Source: Limnohabitans parvus II-B4 (GTDB lineage: Bacteria; Pseudomonadota; Gammaproteobacteria; Burkholderiales; Burkholderiaceae_C). From it: DNA of 64,000 bases. The notes under the pieces were generated by a model. The model was not told the origin of the DNA, ran no database searches, and worked only from the letters and a program-made list of their open reading frames with translations. The translations under genes and the position numbers were made by a program. The number at the start of each line of letters is the position of its first letter. Positions within the stretch are counted from its first letter, which is position 1. Below, piece after piece: positions 1-7,997 of this stretch. The stretch spans positions 8,001 through 72,000 of the forward strand of contig NZ_NESN01000005.1 in NCBI RefSeq assembly GCF_003063455.1, read 5' to 3'.

Positions 1-120
1 CAACAGCGCTTGGTGCAGCCGCACGAAGTGGCGCAAAGCGTGTTGTGGTTGTGCGCAGCGGGCAGCGATGCGATCAACGGTCAATCGATTGCCATTGATG
101 GTGGGGAGCTGGTGTCATGA
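1..120 (+). CDS. SDR family oxidoreductase, C-terminal end (partial)
   Basis: The window opens inside a gene; 39 codons remain before a TGA at 118-120. The residues end in the C-terminal signature of short-chain dehydrogenases: a helix with ..VLWLCAAGSDAINGQ, then the strand SIAIDGGE. This is the part of the Rossmann-fold SDR that closes the substrate pocket; the NAD(P)-binding and Tyr/Lys catalytic parts lie upstream. Its stop overlaps the ATG of the following MarR gene (ATGA at 117-120), so the two are co-translated. In this operon an SDR would plausibly act as the 3-hydroxyacyl-CoA dehydrogenase of a beta-oxidation-like sequence; that role is inferred from neighbours only. Confidence 0.8.
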   Translation, partial: QQRLVQPHEVAQSVLWLCAAGSDAINGQSIAIDGGELVS

Positions 121-626
121 GCGCACGACCCGACATCGACATGGCCTCTGTGGACATGGAAAAGCGCGCGCACGCCGACCACCACGCCTCGCTGCGCTTG
201 TGGTTGCGACTGCTCTCGGCCACCACCCGCATCGAAGACACGATCCGCCAACGATTGCGCGAGCAGTTTGACATCACGCTGCCGCGCTTTGACCTGATGG
301 CACAACTCGAGCGCGAGCCGCAAGGCTTGTCGATGAGTGAGCTCTCGCGCCGCATGATGGTCACGGGTGGCAACGTCACATCCATCGTTGACCAGCTCGA
401 AAAAGAACAACTGGTGCAGCGGCAAATGCAGGCAAGCGACCGCCGCTCCTACACCGTCAGCCTGACCGATGCCGGGCGCAGCGCATTTGCGGCCATGGCC
501 CTGGCCCACGAGGGCTGGGTCGTCGAGCTGCTGTCGCCGCTGGCGGCAAGCCAACAAGAACAACTGCACAAATTGCTGGGCACCTTGAAGTCCGGCACCC
601 CAACAAATTCGAAGGAGACAAAATGA
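117..626 (+). CDS. MarR family transcriptional regulator
   Basis: A 169-residue winged-helix regulator. The helix-turn-helix lies around residues 62-85 ([20 protein letters not shown]) and is followed by the wing with the DRR motif ([15 protein letters not shown]), both typical of MarR proteins that act as dimeric repressors released by aromatic acids or their CoA esters. It overlaps both neighbours by ATGA, so it is embedded in the catabolic operon rather than having its own promoter. By family and position I infer it controls this operon, with an aromatic acyl-CoA as likely ligand. No operator is visible because the operon promoter is upstream of the window. Confidence 0.9.
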   Translation: MSARPDIDMASVDMEKRAHADHHASLRLWLRLLSATTRIEDTIRQRLREQFDITLPRFDLMAQLEREPQGLSMSELSRRMMVTGGNVTSIVDQLEKEQLVQRQMQASDRRSYTVSLTDAGRSAFAAMALAHEGWVVELLSPLAASQQEQLHKLLGTLKSGTPTNSKETK

Positions 627-1483
627 GCCAACGCTACCTGCCCGGCCAGCCCCACCAGCTGCCCCGCCACAACCAGCCCATGGCGGGCTACCAGCCCGAG
701 CATTTTTTGCTGTCCGTCAAAGACGGTGTGGCCACGGTGAGCTTGAACCGCCCCGAACGCAAGAACCCGCTGTCGTTTGACTCCTACGCCGAGCTACGTG
801 ACTTTTTCCGCGCCTTGCCCTACGCACCTGACATCCATGCCGTGGTCATCACGGGCGAGGGCGGCAACTTCTGCTCGGGTGGCGATGTCCACGAAATCAT
901 CGGCCCGCTCACCCAGCTCGACATGCCCGGCCTCTTGGCCTTCACCCGCATGACGGGCGATTTGGTCAAGGCCATGCGTGCCTGCCCACAACCCATCATC
1001 GCGGCGATAGACGGCGTGTGCGCGGGCGCAGGCGCGATCCTGGCCATGGCGTCTGACCTGCGCTACGGCACCGAGCGCAGCAAGACTTATTTCCTGTTCA
1101 ACAAGGTCGGCTTGGCCGGATGCGACATGGGCGCGTGCGCGCTCTTGCCGCGCATCATCGGCCAGGGCCGTGCAAGCGAGCTGCTCTTCACCGGACGCGG
1201 CCTGGGCGCGCTAGAAGCCGAGCGCTGGGGGTTTTACAACCGCGTGTGCGAGGCAGGCACGGTGTTGGCCGATGCGCAAGCCATCGCCGCCCAGCTGGTG
1301 GCAGGCCCCACATTTGCCAACGGCATCACCAAAAAGATGCTGCAACAAGAATGGAACATGGGTGTGGATGAAGCCATCGAGGCCGAAGCCCAGGCCCAAG
1401 CCATTTGCATGGCCACCAACGACTTCCACCGGGCGTACCACGCCTTTGTGGCCAAGCAAACACCCGTGTTTGAAGGGGACTGA
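623..1483 (+). CDS. Enoyl-CoA hydratase/isomerase (crotonase) family protein, atypical active site
   Basis: A 286-residue crotonase-fold protein acting on an acyl-CoA. The first oxyanion-hole segment is clear ([11 protein letters not shown], about residues 82-92) and the second follows at [10 protein letters not shown] (131-140). Both catalytic glutamates of classical hydratases seem to be absent: the position of Glu144 (rat numbering) is Ile139 and the Glu164 region reads [12 protein letters not shown]. Asp168 in that stretch is a candidate base, as in ring-opening or hydrolytic crotonases such as BadI. There is an N-terminal extension of about 20 residues. It overlaps marR by ATGA and is 3 bp from the acyl-CoA dehydrogenase. 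In an anthranilate-type CoA pathway it could hydrate or hydrolytically open the alicyclic ring; that is inference. Confidence 0.88.
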   Translation: MSQRYLPGQPHQLPRHNQPMAGYQPEHFLLSVKDGVATVSLNRPERKNPLSFDSYAELRDFFRALPYAPDIHAVVITGEGGNFCSGGDVHEIIGPLTQLDMPGLLAFTRMTGDLVKAMRACPQPIIAAIDGVCAGAGAILAMASDLRYGTERSKTYFLFNKVGLAGCDMGACALLPRIIGQGRASELLFTGRGLGALEAERWGFYNRVCEAGTVLADAQAIAAQLVAGPTFANGITKKMLQQEWNMGVDEAIEAEAQAQAICMATNDFHRAYHAFVAKQTPVFEGD

Positions 1484-1486
1484 GCC

Positions 1487-2671
1487 ATGTCAAATCACAC
1501 AGCCACTCACCCGCCAGAACTCGACTGGCCTTTCTTTGACAACAGCCACCGCGACTTCAAAGTGCGCCTGGACGCTTGGTGCCAAGAGCACCTTGCCCAC
1601 GCGCACCACGACGAAAGCCGCGACGCGGTGGACGCCGAATGCATCCGCTTGGTGCGCTTGCTGGGCAGCGGCGGCTGGCTCAAGCATGCAGTGTCCGGCA
1701 CGGCCTATGGCGCAGCGTCGGACGTGATCGACACCCGCCAGCTCTGCCTGCTGCGCGAAACATTGGCTTTCCATAACGGCTTGTCGGACTTCGCGTTTGC
1801 CATGCAGGGCTTGGGCACAGGCGCCATCAGCCTCATGGGCACAGCCGATCAAAAGCAGCGCTACCTGTCGCGTGTGGCGTCGGGCCAGGCCTTGAGCGCC
1901 TTTGCCTTGAGCGAACCCGATGCAGGCTCCGACGTAGCCGCCATGCAGTGCAGCGCCACGGCCACGGCAGACGGCTATGTACTCAACGGCCGCAAGACCT
2001 GGATCAGCAACGGCGGCATCGCCGACTTTTATGTGGTGTTTGCCCGCACAGGCGAAGCGCCCGGTGCACGCGGCATCACGGCTTTCATTGTCGATGCCGA
2101 CACGCCCGGTCTGTCGATTGAAGAGCGCATCGACGTAGTGGCTCCTCACCCGCTGGCCACGCTCAAGTTTGACAACTGCAAGGTCGCTGCCAACCAGCGC
2201 ATTGGCGAAGCGGGCCAAGGCTTCAAGGTCGCCATGGCCACGCTCGATGTGTTCCGCACCTCGGTGGCGGCGGCCGCTTTGGGTTTTGGGCGGCGTGCGC
2301 TGCACGAGTCCATCAGCTGGGCGCGTTCACGCAAGATGTTTGGCCAAACCTTGGGCGACTTTCAGATCACCCAGACCAAGATCGCGCAAATGGCCACCAT
2401 GCTGGACGCGGCCACGCTTTTGACGTATCGCGCCGCTTGGTTGCGCGACCAAGGCGGGCGCATCACCCGCGAGGCGGCCATGGCCAAGATGACCGCCACC
2501 GAAAACGCCCAGCAGATCATCGACATGGCGGTGCAGATGCACGGCGGCATGGGCGTCAAAAAAGGCGTGATGGTCGAGTCGCTGTACCGCGAGATCCGGG
2601 CGCTGCGCATTTACGAAGGCGCCACCGAAGTGCAGCAGCTGATCATCGGCAAAGACTTGCTGAAAGGTTGA
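1487..2671 (+). CDS. Acyl-CoA dehydrogenase
   Basis: A 394-residue FAD flavoprotein of the acyl-CoA dehydrogenase family. It shows the FAD/substrate signature [14 protein letters not shown], the KTWISNGG segment, the [12 protein letters not shown] motif and the C-terminal IYEGATEVQ, in which Glu377 is the canonical catalytic base. It should introduce an alpha,beta double bond into an acyl-CoA and pass electrons to ETF. Start follows the crotonase stop by 3 bp, and its stop is 1 bp before the CoA ligase start, so it belongs to the same transcript. The likely substrate is a ring-derived or ring-opened acyl-CoA from the 2-aminobenzoyl-CoA/salicylyl-CoA type of pathway; the exact step cannot be read from sequence. 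Confidence 0.92.
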   Translation: MSNHTATHPPELDWPFFDNSHRDFKVRLDAWCQEHLAHAHHDESRDAVDAECIRLVRLLGSGGWLKHAVSGTAYGAASDVIDTRQLCLLRETLAFHNGLSDFAFAMQGLGTGAISLMGTADQKQRYLSRVASGQALSAFALSEPDAGSDVAAMQCSATATADGYVLNGRKTWISNGGIADFYVVFARTGEAPGARGITAFIVDADTPGLSIEERIDVVAPHPLATLKFDNCKVAANQRIGEAGQGFKVAMATLDVFRTSVAAAALGFGRRALHESISWARSRKMFGQTLGDFQITQTKIAQMATMLDAATLLTYRAAWLRDQGGRITREAAMAKMTATENAQQIIDMAVQMHGGMGVKKGVMVESLYREIRALRIYEGATEVQQLIIGKDLLKG

Positions 2672-2672
2672 C

Positions 2673-4343
2673 ATGAGCGACTGGAACCAACTGCTGCCCA
2701 GCAGCCACACCGACACCTTTGCGCGTGACCGGCTGCCGCCCAAAGACCAGCTGCCTGTGTTCATGGCGGACCGACCCGAGCTGGACTACCCGGACCAGAT
2801 CAACTGCGCAGTGGAATTGGTGGACCGCCATGTGCAGGCAGGCCGAGGCGAGCGCATCGCGCTGCATGGCGTGAGCGACTTCAACAAGGGTGGTGGCGAC
2901 TTCAGCTGGACCTATGCGCAGTTGCAAGACAAGAGCAACCGCATCGCCCAGGTGCTGACCCTCGACATGGGCCTCGTGCCCGGCAACCGCATTTTGCTGC
3001 GCGGTGGCAACAGCCCCATGATGGCCGCTTGTTTGCTGGGCGCGCTCAAGGCGGGCCTGGTGGCGGTGCCCACCATGCCGCTGCTGCGTGCGGGCGAGCT
3101 GGCCCAGATCATCGACAAAGCCCAAGTCAGCGCCGCCCTGTGCGACAGCCTGCTGGCCGACGAACTGCAGCACTGCATGACACCCGGTCACGCCAGCCAC
3201 ATGGCCAGCTTGCAGCAGCTGGTGCAGTTTCGCAGCGATGCCCCTGATGGCCTGGAGCAGCGCATGGCGCAGCAAAGTGACGCGTACACGCCTCACGCCA
3301 CCAGCCGCGACGACGTGTGTTTGATCGCTTTCACCAGCGGCACCACAGGCAAGCCCAAAGGCACCATGCACTTTCACCGCGATGTGCTGGCCATGTGCGA
3401 CTTGTTCCCGCGCCACATCTTGCAGATGAACGAGAACGATGTCGTATGCGGCACGCCGCCCATCGCCTTCACTTTCGGGCTGGGTGGTCTGTTGGCGTTC
3501 CCGCTGCGATATGGCGCGAGCACCGTGCTGCTCGAAAAGCACACGCCCGAGACCTTGATGCAGACCATTGCCAAGTACCGCGCCACGCAGTGCTACACCG
3601 CGCCCACCATGTACCGCCAAATGGCGACGCTGGCCAAAGGCGTTGACCTGTCGAGCCTCAAGCACCCCGTCTCGGCAGGCGAGGCCTTGCCCGACGCCAC
3701 CCGCCAGCTGTGGAAGCAGGCCACAGGCATCGAGATGACCGATGGCATTGGCGGCACCGAAGTGATCCACATCTACATCTCGAGCGCAGGCGCGCAAGTG
3801 CGCCCCGGCAGCATTGGCCAAGTGGTGCCCGGCTATGTGGCGCAGATCGTGGATGACGACATGCAGCCCGTGTCGCCTGGCACCGTGGGGCGCCTGGCGG
3901 TGCGCGGCCCCACAGGCTGCAAATACCTGGCCGACCCGCGCCAGCAAGACTATGTGAAAGACGGCTGGAACCTGCCCGGCGACACCTTCGTCATGGACGC
4001 CGATGGCTACTTCAGCTACCAAGCGCGCAACGATGACATGATCATCTCGGCGGGCTACAACATCGCAGGCCCTGAGGTGGAAGGCGCTTTGCTGCAACAC
4101 CCGGCCGTGGCCGAATGCGGCGTGGTCGGCATGCCCGACGAAGACCGTGGTCACATCGTGCAGGCCTATGTGGTGCTCAAACCCGGCCACACGGGTGATG
4201 TGGCCATGGAAAAAACCTTGCAAGAGCACGTCAAACAAACCATCGCCCCGTTCAAGTACCCGCGCAAGGTGGTCTTTTTGGACGCCTTGCCCCGCACTGA
4301 AACCGGCAAACTGCAGCGCTTCAAGCTGCGTCAAATTTCTTAA
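2673..4343 (+). CDS. Aromatic acid-CoA ligase, 2-aminobenzoate/benzoate-CoA ligase type
   Basis: A 556-residue adenylate-forming enzyme. The P-loop-like A3 motif is IAFTSGTTGKPKGTMHFHRD, followed by GTPPIAFTFGLGGLLAFPLR, a segment characteristic of the benzoate/2-aminobenzoate-CoA ligase branch. The hinge region (YQARNDDMIISAGYNIAGPEVE) and the C-terminal catalytic lysine motif (PRTETGKLQRF) are present. It activates an aromatic acid to its CoA thioester using ATP. I favour 2-aminobenzoate (anthranilate) because the next gene encodes a RidA-type protein that would fit an amino/enamine intermediate, and because the operon resembles the aerobic 2-aminobenzoyl-CoA clusters known from Azoarcus evansii. 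Salicylate or benzoate remain possible. The gene is one base from the acyl-CoA dehydrogenase. Confidence 0.88.
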   Translation: MSDWNQLLPSSHTDTFARDRLPPKDQLPVFMADRPELDYPDQINCAVELVDRHVQAGRGERIALHGVSDFNKGGGDFSWTYAQLQDKSNRIAQVLTLDMGLVPGNRILLRGGNSPMMAACLLGALKAGLVAVPTMPLLRAGELAQIIDKAQVSAALCDSLLADELQHCMTPGHASHMASLQQLVQFRSDAPDGLEQRMAQQSDAYTPHATSRDDVCLIAFTSGTTGKPKGTMHFHRDVLAMCDLFPRHILQMNENDVVCGTPPIAFTFGLGGLLAFPLRYGASTVLLEKHTPETLMQTIAKYRATQCYTAPTMYRQMATLAKGVDLSSLKHPVSAGEALPDATRQLWKQATGIEMTDGIGGTEVIHIYISSAGAQVRPGSIGQVVPGYVAQIVDDDMQPVSPGTVGRLAVRGPTGCKYLADPRQQDYVKDGWNLPGDTFVMDADGYFSYQARNDDMIISAGYNIAGPEVEGALLQHPAVAECGVVGMPDEDRGHIVQAYVVLKPGHTGDVAMEKTLQEHVKQTIAPFKYPRKVVFLDALPRTETGKLQRFKLRQIS

Positions 4344-4353
4344 GGAGCCCACC

Positions 4354-4749
4354 ATGTTCAACGTCTTGCAACCCGAAGGCTGGGCACCCGCCAAAGGCTA
4401 TGCCAACGGCATCGAAGCGCGTGGCCGCATGGTGTTCGTCGCGGGCATGATCGGCTGGAACGGCCAAGCCCAATTCGAGACTGACGACTTTGTGGCCCAG
4501 TGCCGCCAAGCCCTGCAAAACATCGTCGACACGCTGGCCTGCGCAGGCGCAGGCCCACAGCACATGGCCCGCATGACCTGGTACGTCAAGGACAAAAAGG
4601 AATACCTAGCCCGCGGCCGCGAGCTGGGTAAGGTCTATCAGGAAGTCATTGGCAAAAACTACCCCGCCATGACGCTGGTGCAAGTGGCCGACCTGGTCGA
4701 AGATCGAGCCCAAGTTGAGATCGAAGTGACGGCGGTGGTGCCGGAGTGA
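4354..4749 (+). CDS. RidA/YjgF/Rid family protein
   Basis: A 131-residue protein of the Rid family, full length. It has the expected small alpha/beta barrel pattern: the segment VFVAGMIGWNGQAQF near residues 27-41, the helix with QALQNIVDTL, RMTWYVKD at 73-80, and the C-terminal YPAMTLVQVADL followed by VEIEVTAVV. Start ATG at 4354 has AAGGAG about 6 bp upstream. Rid enzymes hydrolyse reactive enamines/imines. In this operon, downstream of an aromatic acid-CoA ligase, it would fit removal of the amino group from an enamine formed out of 2-aminobenzoyl-CoA. The invariant Arg that binds the imine carboxylate in RidA proper is not obvious here (VEDRAQVEIE contains the only candidate), so a divergent subfamily is likely. 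Confidence 0.85.
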   Translation: MFNVLQPEGWAPAKGYANGIEARGRMVFVAGMIGWNGQAQFETDDFVAQCRQALQNIVDTLACAGAGPQHMARMTWYVKDKKEYLARGRELGKVYQEVIGKNYPAMTLVQVADLVEDRAQVEIEVTAVVPE

Positions 4750-5141
4750 GCGAAAAATGCTTTGGTAAGAAGCTGTAGAAAGCCTAGATCGATCGGCAGA
4801 TTTAGGCTGAAAGCGGACCATCACTACGAGCAGTTGACCGGCAGAAGCCGACCCATAGCAGCCCTTCGACCTGTGGGTTGAGTGATGGGTTTGTCGCGGA
4901 AGCAGTCTGTCACTGATTTTTATTTTCAGGGTAGAAAGGAAAATTATTCGAGCATATTTCTTTTCTAAATCAGTCATGACATTTTCGACAGACCTTGCGG
5001 GAACAGCGATCTGGTTTATGTTGGGTCTTGATTGAAATTCGCCCAAAGATACGCGAACCTTTCGCCCCGGATCTCAATAAATTAGGTGGGCAATATCAGG
5101 TTTCTATAGTTCATAGCGAAATTCTTCAATACTTCGAAAAC
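4750..5141. other. Gene-free stretch, AT-rich, containing one dispersed repeat
   Basis: No convincing gene. It contains the 78-bp dispersed repeat (4800-4877) and then roughly 250 bp of much more AT-rich sequence than the preceding operon. The longest open frames cover only antisense or repeat sequence and have no ribosome binding site. I see no clear terminator for the upstream operon. The drop in GC marks the left edge of the segment that runs to about 9.5 kb. Confidence 0.6.
4800..4877 (+). repeat. Dispersed 78-bp repeat, copy 1
   Basis: This stretch is nearly the same as 49883-49960. Aligned by eye, the first ~52 bases (from ATTTAGGCTG to CAGAAGCCGACC) differ at only about three positions, after which similarity falls off gradually through the CAGC..CC..TGACCT region. 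Both copies lie in intergenic DNA in the same orientation and are not part of a recognisable coding sequence. It may be a REP-like or miniature mobile element, or a decayed gene fragment. Confidence 0.75.
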
Positions 5142-6158
5142 TTAGCGTGCTAGAAACTCAAGTGCACTAGGCACGAAAGTGTTGTGGAACTGGAAGATTC
5201 CGCCATGGCCCGCATCGGGATAAATGATCAAAGTACTGTTCGGGAGTCGCCGCGCCAGGTCATGTGTGTTGCCCGTCGGAACCATGCGGTCAGCGTCTCC
5301 ATTCGCAACGAGCACAGGCTGTTTAACGATCGAGAGATCCGCTGGCTCTTTATGCCCCCAGGTGCGCAGTGCCTGCAATTGAGCGATGAACGCGCTTACA
5401 GCAATTTCCTGATCACGATACTCCGCACGTTCCTTTAGACGTTCCAGAAATGCTTTACCTGCCTCGATGCCGCTTGTCGTGCGCGTGAAGAACAAAAACT
5501 GTTTGGCATCCTGGCCCGTGAAGAAGCCCCGCAACATGTCATAAAAGGTCACTCCCACCACCGAGCTGATGCCTTCTCCACCAGCAGGGCCGGTTCCAGC
5601 GAGGATCATTTTTCGGACAAGTTCGGGCTCTTTCAGCACGATTTCCTGAGCAACCATGCCCCCCATCGAAAAACCTAAAAGGTCTACCTTTTTAAAACCT
5701 TTTGCTTTGATGAAAGCGGTGGCATCGTCAGCCATTTGCTCAATCGAGTTAGATGGTTTACCCGTGGAAGCTCCGATACCGCGGTTGTCAAAGGCGATCA
5801 CATGGTGCTTGGCTGCAATGCCATCCATGATCCGCGGGTCCCAGTTGTCCAGCACAGCCGCGAGATGAGCCAAGAATACGATGGGTGTCCCGTTATTGTG
5901 CTTACCCAACTCTCTGTACGCGAAGGTGATTCCGCCTATCGTGATCTCCTGTGTACGGACATTTTTCCAATTCATTATTAAGGCTTGGCTTGCCTCTGGC
6001 AGAGTTTGCGCGTGTCCTGTCGACACTGGATTTGAAGCGCTCACTGGGTTTGAAATGACTGCAGTTGCAACTGAAATTCCTATCACGGTGCGCACAAAGT
6101 TTTGTGTGATTGTGCGCAGAGTGTCGCTAATCAGATGAATAGATTTTTCAATTTTCAT
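5142..6158 (-). CDS. Alpha/beta hydrolase, probably exported
   Basis: A 338-residue alpha/beta-fold hydrolase. The nucleophile elbow is GFSMGG (Ser in the LLGFSMGGMVAQ strand-turn-helix), the oxyanion loop is FLAHLAAVLDNWDP, the acid is in VANGDADRMVP and the histidine in YPDAGHGGIF. The N-terminal ~50 residues (hydrophobic VIGISVATAVISNPVSAS) look like a signal or anchor segment, so it may act in the periplasm. Substrate unknown; such proteins include haloperoxidase-like esterases. It sits in the AT-rich segment, transcribed in the same direction as the downstream-numbered oxidoreductase and TetR genes, 84 bp from the former. Codon use is visibly less GC-rich than the flanking operons, which suggests transfer. 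Confidence 0.85.
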   Translation of the reverse strand: MKIEKSIHLISDTLRTITQNFVRTVIGISVATAVISNPVSASNPVSTGHAQTLPEASQALIMNWKNVRTQEITIGGITFAYRELGKHNNGTPIVFLAHLAAVLDNWDPRIMDGIAAKHHVIAFDNRGIGASTGKPSNSIEQMADDATAFIKAKGFKKVDLLGFSMGGMVAQEIVLKEPELVRKMILAGTGPAGGEGISSVVGVTFYDMLRGFFTGQDAKQFLFFTRTTSGIEAGKAFLERLKERAEYRDQEIAVSAFIAQLQALRTWGHKEPADLSIVKQPVLVANGDADRMVPTGNTHDLARRLPNSTLIIYPDAGHGGIFQFHNTFVPSALEFLAR

Positions 6159-6242
6159 ATGGGACTGCAGAAGGAGTAATGGTAGTTTTTATGGCGCTCG
6201 GCAAAGTCTTGCCTTATCAATGCGTGGTTCTTTGGTAACCCG

Positions 6243-7244
6243 TCAACGCACCTTGATCACAACCTTGCCCTTGGCGCGTCCACTTTCGACGTAGGCCAAG
6301 GCCTCGTTGGTGGCATCAAACGGAAATACTTTGTCCACAACTGGGTGGATGGCTCCTGACTCGATCAGAGCTGTGATTTTTTGAAGCTGGCTGCCGCTGG
6401 CTTTCATGAAGAGAAACGAGAAATCGAAATCCAGGCGCTTCGCCTTTCTACGGGTGCCAAAGCTCAGTGCACGCGTGACTTGCTTCACAACCCAAGGGAG
6501 CTTGAGTTCTTCCGCAAATTCGGGGGTAGGCGGGCCTGAAATGGAGATGAGTTGTCCGCCGGGTTTGAGGACATTCAGAGACTTTTCAAGTGTCTTCCCA
6601 TCTTGACTATTGAGAACAACGTCGTAGTTGCTCAAAACACTTTCAAAATCTTCCTTTTTGTAGTCGACCACGACATCGGCACCCAGCGCTTTGACCCAAG
6701 ACACATTGCCTGTGCTGGTCGTGGTGGCCACAGTTGCGCCCAGATGTTTTGCCAGTTGGATAGCGAACGTGCCAACTCCGCCAGAACCGGCTTGAATAAA
6801 GACCTTCTGACCTTTCTGAAGTTTGGCTTTTTCAACCAGCGCCTGCCAAGCCGTTAAAGCGATAAGCGGGAGTGATGCAGCCTCTTCCATGGAAAGATTC
6901 TTAGGCTTGAATGCAAGCGACGTTTCTTTGACTGGAACAAATTCAGCGAACGTTCCGATCCGATGATCATCTGGCCTGGAATAGACCTCGTCACCGGGTT
7001 GGAACATTTGCACGCGTCGCCCCACCTTGACCACCACACCGGCCACGTCATGACCTAAGACAAAGGGGGTTTTGTAAGGGAGGATGAGCTTGAATTCTCC
7101 ATTTCTGACTTTGACATCCAACAGATTGACGCCAGTCGCGTGTACTTGGACTAAGACTTCGTCATCTCGCAGCACTGGCTCGGGCACATCAACGGCCTTT
7201 AAGAGTTCTTTTTTTCCATAGCGATCAACAATGAATGCTTTCAT
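6243..7244 (-). CDS. NAD(P)-dependent MDR-family oxidoreductase, quinone oxidoreductase-like (zinc-less)
   Basis: A 333-residue medium-chain dehydrogenase/reductase. The N-terminal GroES-like domain contains LGHDVAGVVVKVG, and the Rossmann nucleotide-binding motif is QAGSGGVGTFAIQLAKHLGA (about residues 150-169). The cysteine/histidine zinc ligands of true alcohol dehydrogenases are missing, which places it with QOR/ enoyl-reductase-like enzymes that reduce quinones or activated alkenes with NADPH. Transcribed from its own 103-bp upstream gap, which holds an operator-like palindrome (7308-7328) that matches one at the tetR start. I infer TetR control and a role in handling an electrophilic or toxic small molecule. 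Confidence 0.88.
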   Translation of the reverse strand: MKAFIVDRYGKKELLKAVDVPEPVLRDDEVLVQVHATGVNLLDVKVRNGEFKLILPYKTPFVLGHDVAGVVVKVGRRVQMFQPGDEVYSRPDDHRIGTFAEFVPVKETSLAFKPKNLSMEEAASLPLIALTAWQALVEKAKLQKGQKVFIQAGSGGVGTFAIQLAKHLGATVATTTSTGNVSWVKALGADVVVDYKKEDFESVLSNYDVVLNSQDGKTLEKSLNVLKPGGQLISISGPPTPEFAEELKLPWVVKQVTRALSFGTRRKAKRLDFDFSFLFMKASGSQLQKITALIESGAIHPVVDKVFPFDATNEALAYVESGRAKGKVVIKVR

Positions 7245-7307
7245 GAAATTCTTTCTTTCAAAAATTGACTGTGGTGAAAACCAAGCGGCTCCATAAATTT
7301 CGGATCT

Positions 7308-7328
7308 CGCATGATGAATATCATATGT
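7308..7328. promoter_or_regulatory. Putative TetR operator upstream of the MDR oxidoreductase
   Basis: Inverted repeat ATGAT-GAAT-ATCAT lying 64-84 bp upstream of the oxidoreductase start. It shares the pattern CGCATGATGnnTATCATA with the site at the tetR start (7934-7954), identical at all 16 fixed positions. Two such matches flanking the same regulator gene are best explained as binding sites of that TetR protein. Seen in sequence; binding is inferred. Confidence 0.6.
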
Positions 7329-7347
7329 AAATTTAAAAAAACAGGAA

Positions 7348-7938
7348 TCAGATCCCGACCGAATTTAGCTTTTTCAAAGTTGAACTACACAGCGATTCCG
7401 ACAGCGCGGAGTCATTCACTGCACGCGCGAGAATCAATGTGCCCACCATCATGGACACCGTGACCAATGCACGCTCGTGCGCAGCTGGCTGCCCCCAATC
7501 GGGAAACTGACGCGCAACCAAGTCAATCATCTCTTTGATGCGCAATGTAGCGGCACGGCGAACTTCATCAGACTGTCGTGGCATCTCAGAGCCAAGGGCA
7601 GAAATCGGACATCCAGATTCGATGCCGTCAATATGCTCTCTGGACAGGTAAACCTGCATCATGGCCTGAAGCGCTTCCTCAGGTGGCACTGAGGCAATGA
7701 CGCTCGAAGCAACAGCGTTGGCTTGCGCACCAGCTCGATCCACAGCCTCGACCAACATGGCTTCACGTGACTCAAAGTGGGCATAAAACGCACCGTGCGT
7801 GAGTCCTGCTTCCTTCATGATGTCGGCAACACCCGTACCGTCATAGCCGCTGCGACGTATGGCGCGGGCAGCAGCATCCACGATGCGCTCATGTGAGGCT
7901 TCTTTTGATGCAAGACGTGCGCTTGATTTGTTTCGCAT
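7348..7938 (-). CDS. TetR/AcrR family transcriptional regulator
   Basis: From ATG 7938 the protein is 196 residues and begins MRNKSSARLASKEASHERIV, directly entering the TetR N-terminal DNA-binding domain (AARAIRRSGYDGTGVADIMKEAGLTHGAFYAHFESREAML, in pieces; the GAFYAHF turn is diagnostic). A longer frame to 7983 exists but would overlap the divergent transporter's ribosome binding site and place the operator inside the gene, so I prefer 7938. The C-terminal ligand domain resembles the TetR_C group with ISALGSEM and VSMMVGTLILARAV. It lies between the oxidoreductase and a divergent MFS gene and overlaps its own operator-like site, so autoregulation is likely. Confidence 0.88.
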   Translation of the reverse strand: MRNKSSARLASKEASHERIVDAAARAIRRSGYDGTGVADIMKEAGLTHGAFYAHFESREAMLVEAVDRAGAQANAVASSVIASVPPEEALQAMMQVYLSREHIDGIESGCPISALGSEMPRQSDEVRRAATLRIKEMIDLVARQFPDWGQPAAHERALVTVSMMVGTLILARAVNDSALSESLCSSTLKKLNSVGI

Positions 7939-7954
7939 GATGTGTATCATACAG
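7934..7954. promoter_or_regulatory. Putative TetR operator at the tetR start / MFS divergent promoter
   Basis: Inverted repeat ATGAT-GTGT-ATCAT overlapping the chosen tetR start codon, plus an overlapping TGTATGATACA palindrome on the other strand. It matches the 7308-7328 site at all fixed positions of CGCATGATGnnTATCATA. It sits between tetR and the MFS gene (start 7998), so one site could control both directions. Confidence 0.6.
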
Positions 7955-7997
7955 AAAATTATTCGAAAAGAACTGTAATCCAATCAGGAAGTCGTTT

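Noticed and set aside
4606..5046. Minus-strand frame of 146 codons across the end of the RidA gene and the repeat
   Set aside because: It runs antisense through the Rid gene and the dispersed repeat, with no ribosome binding site and no family resemblance.
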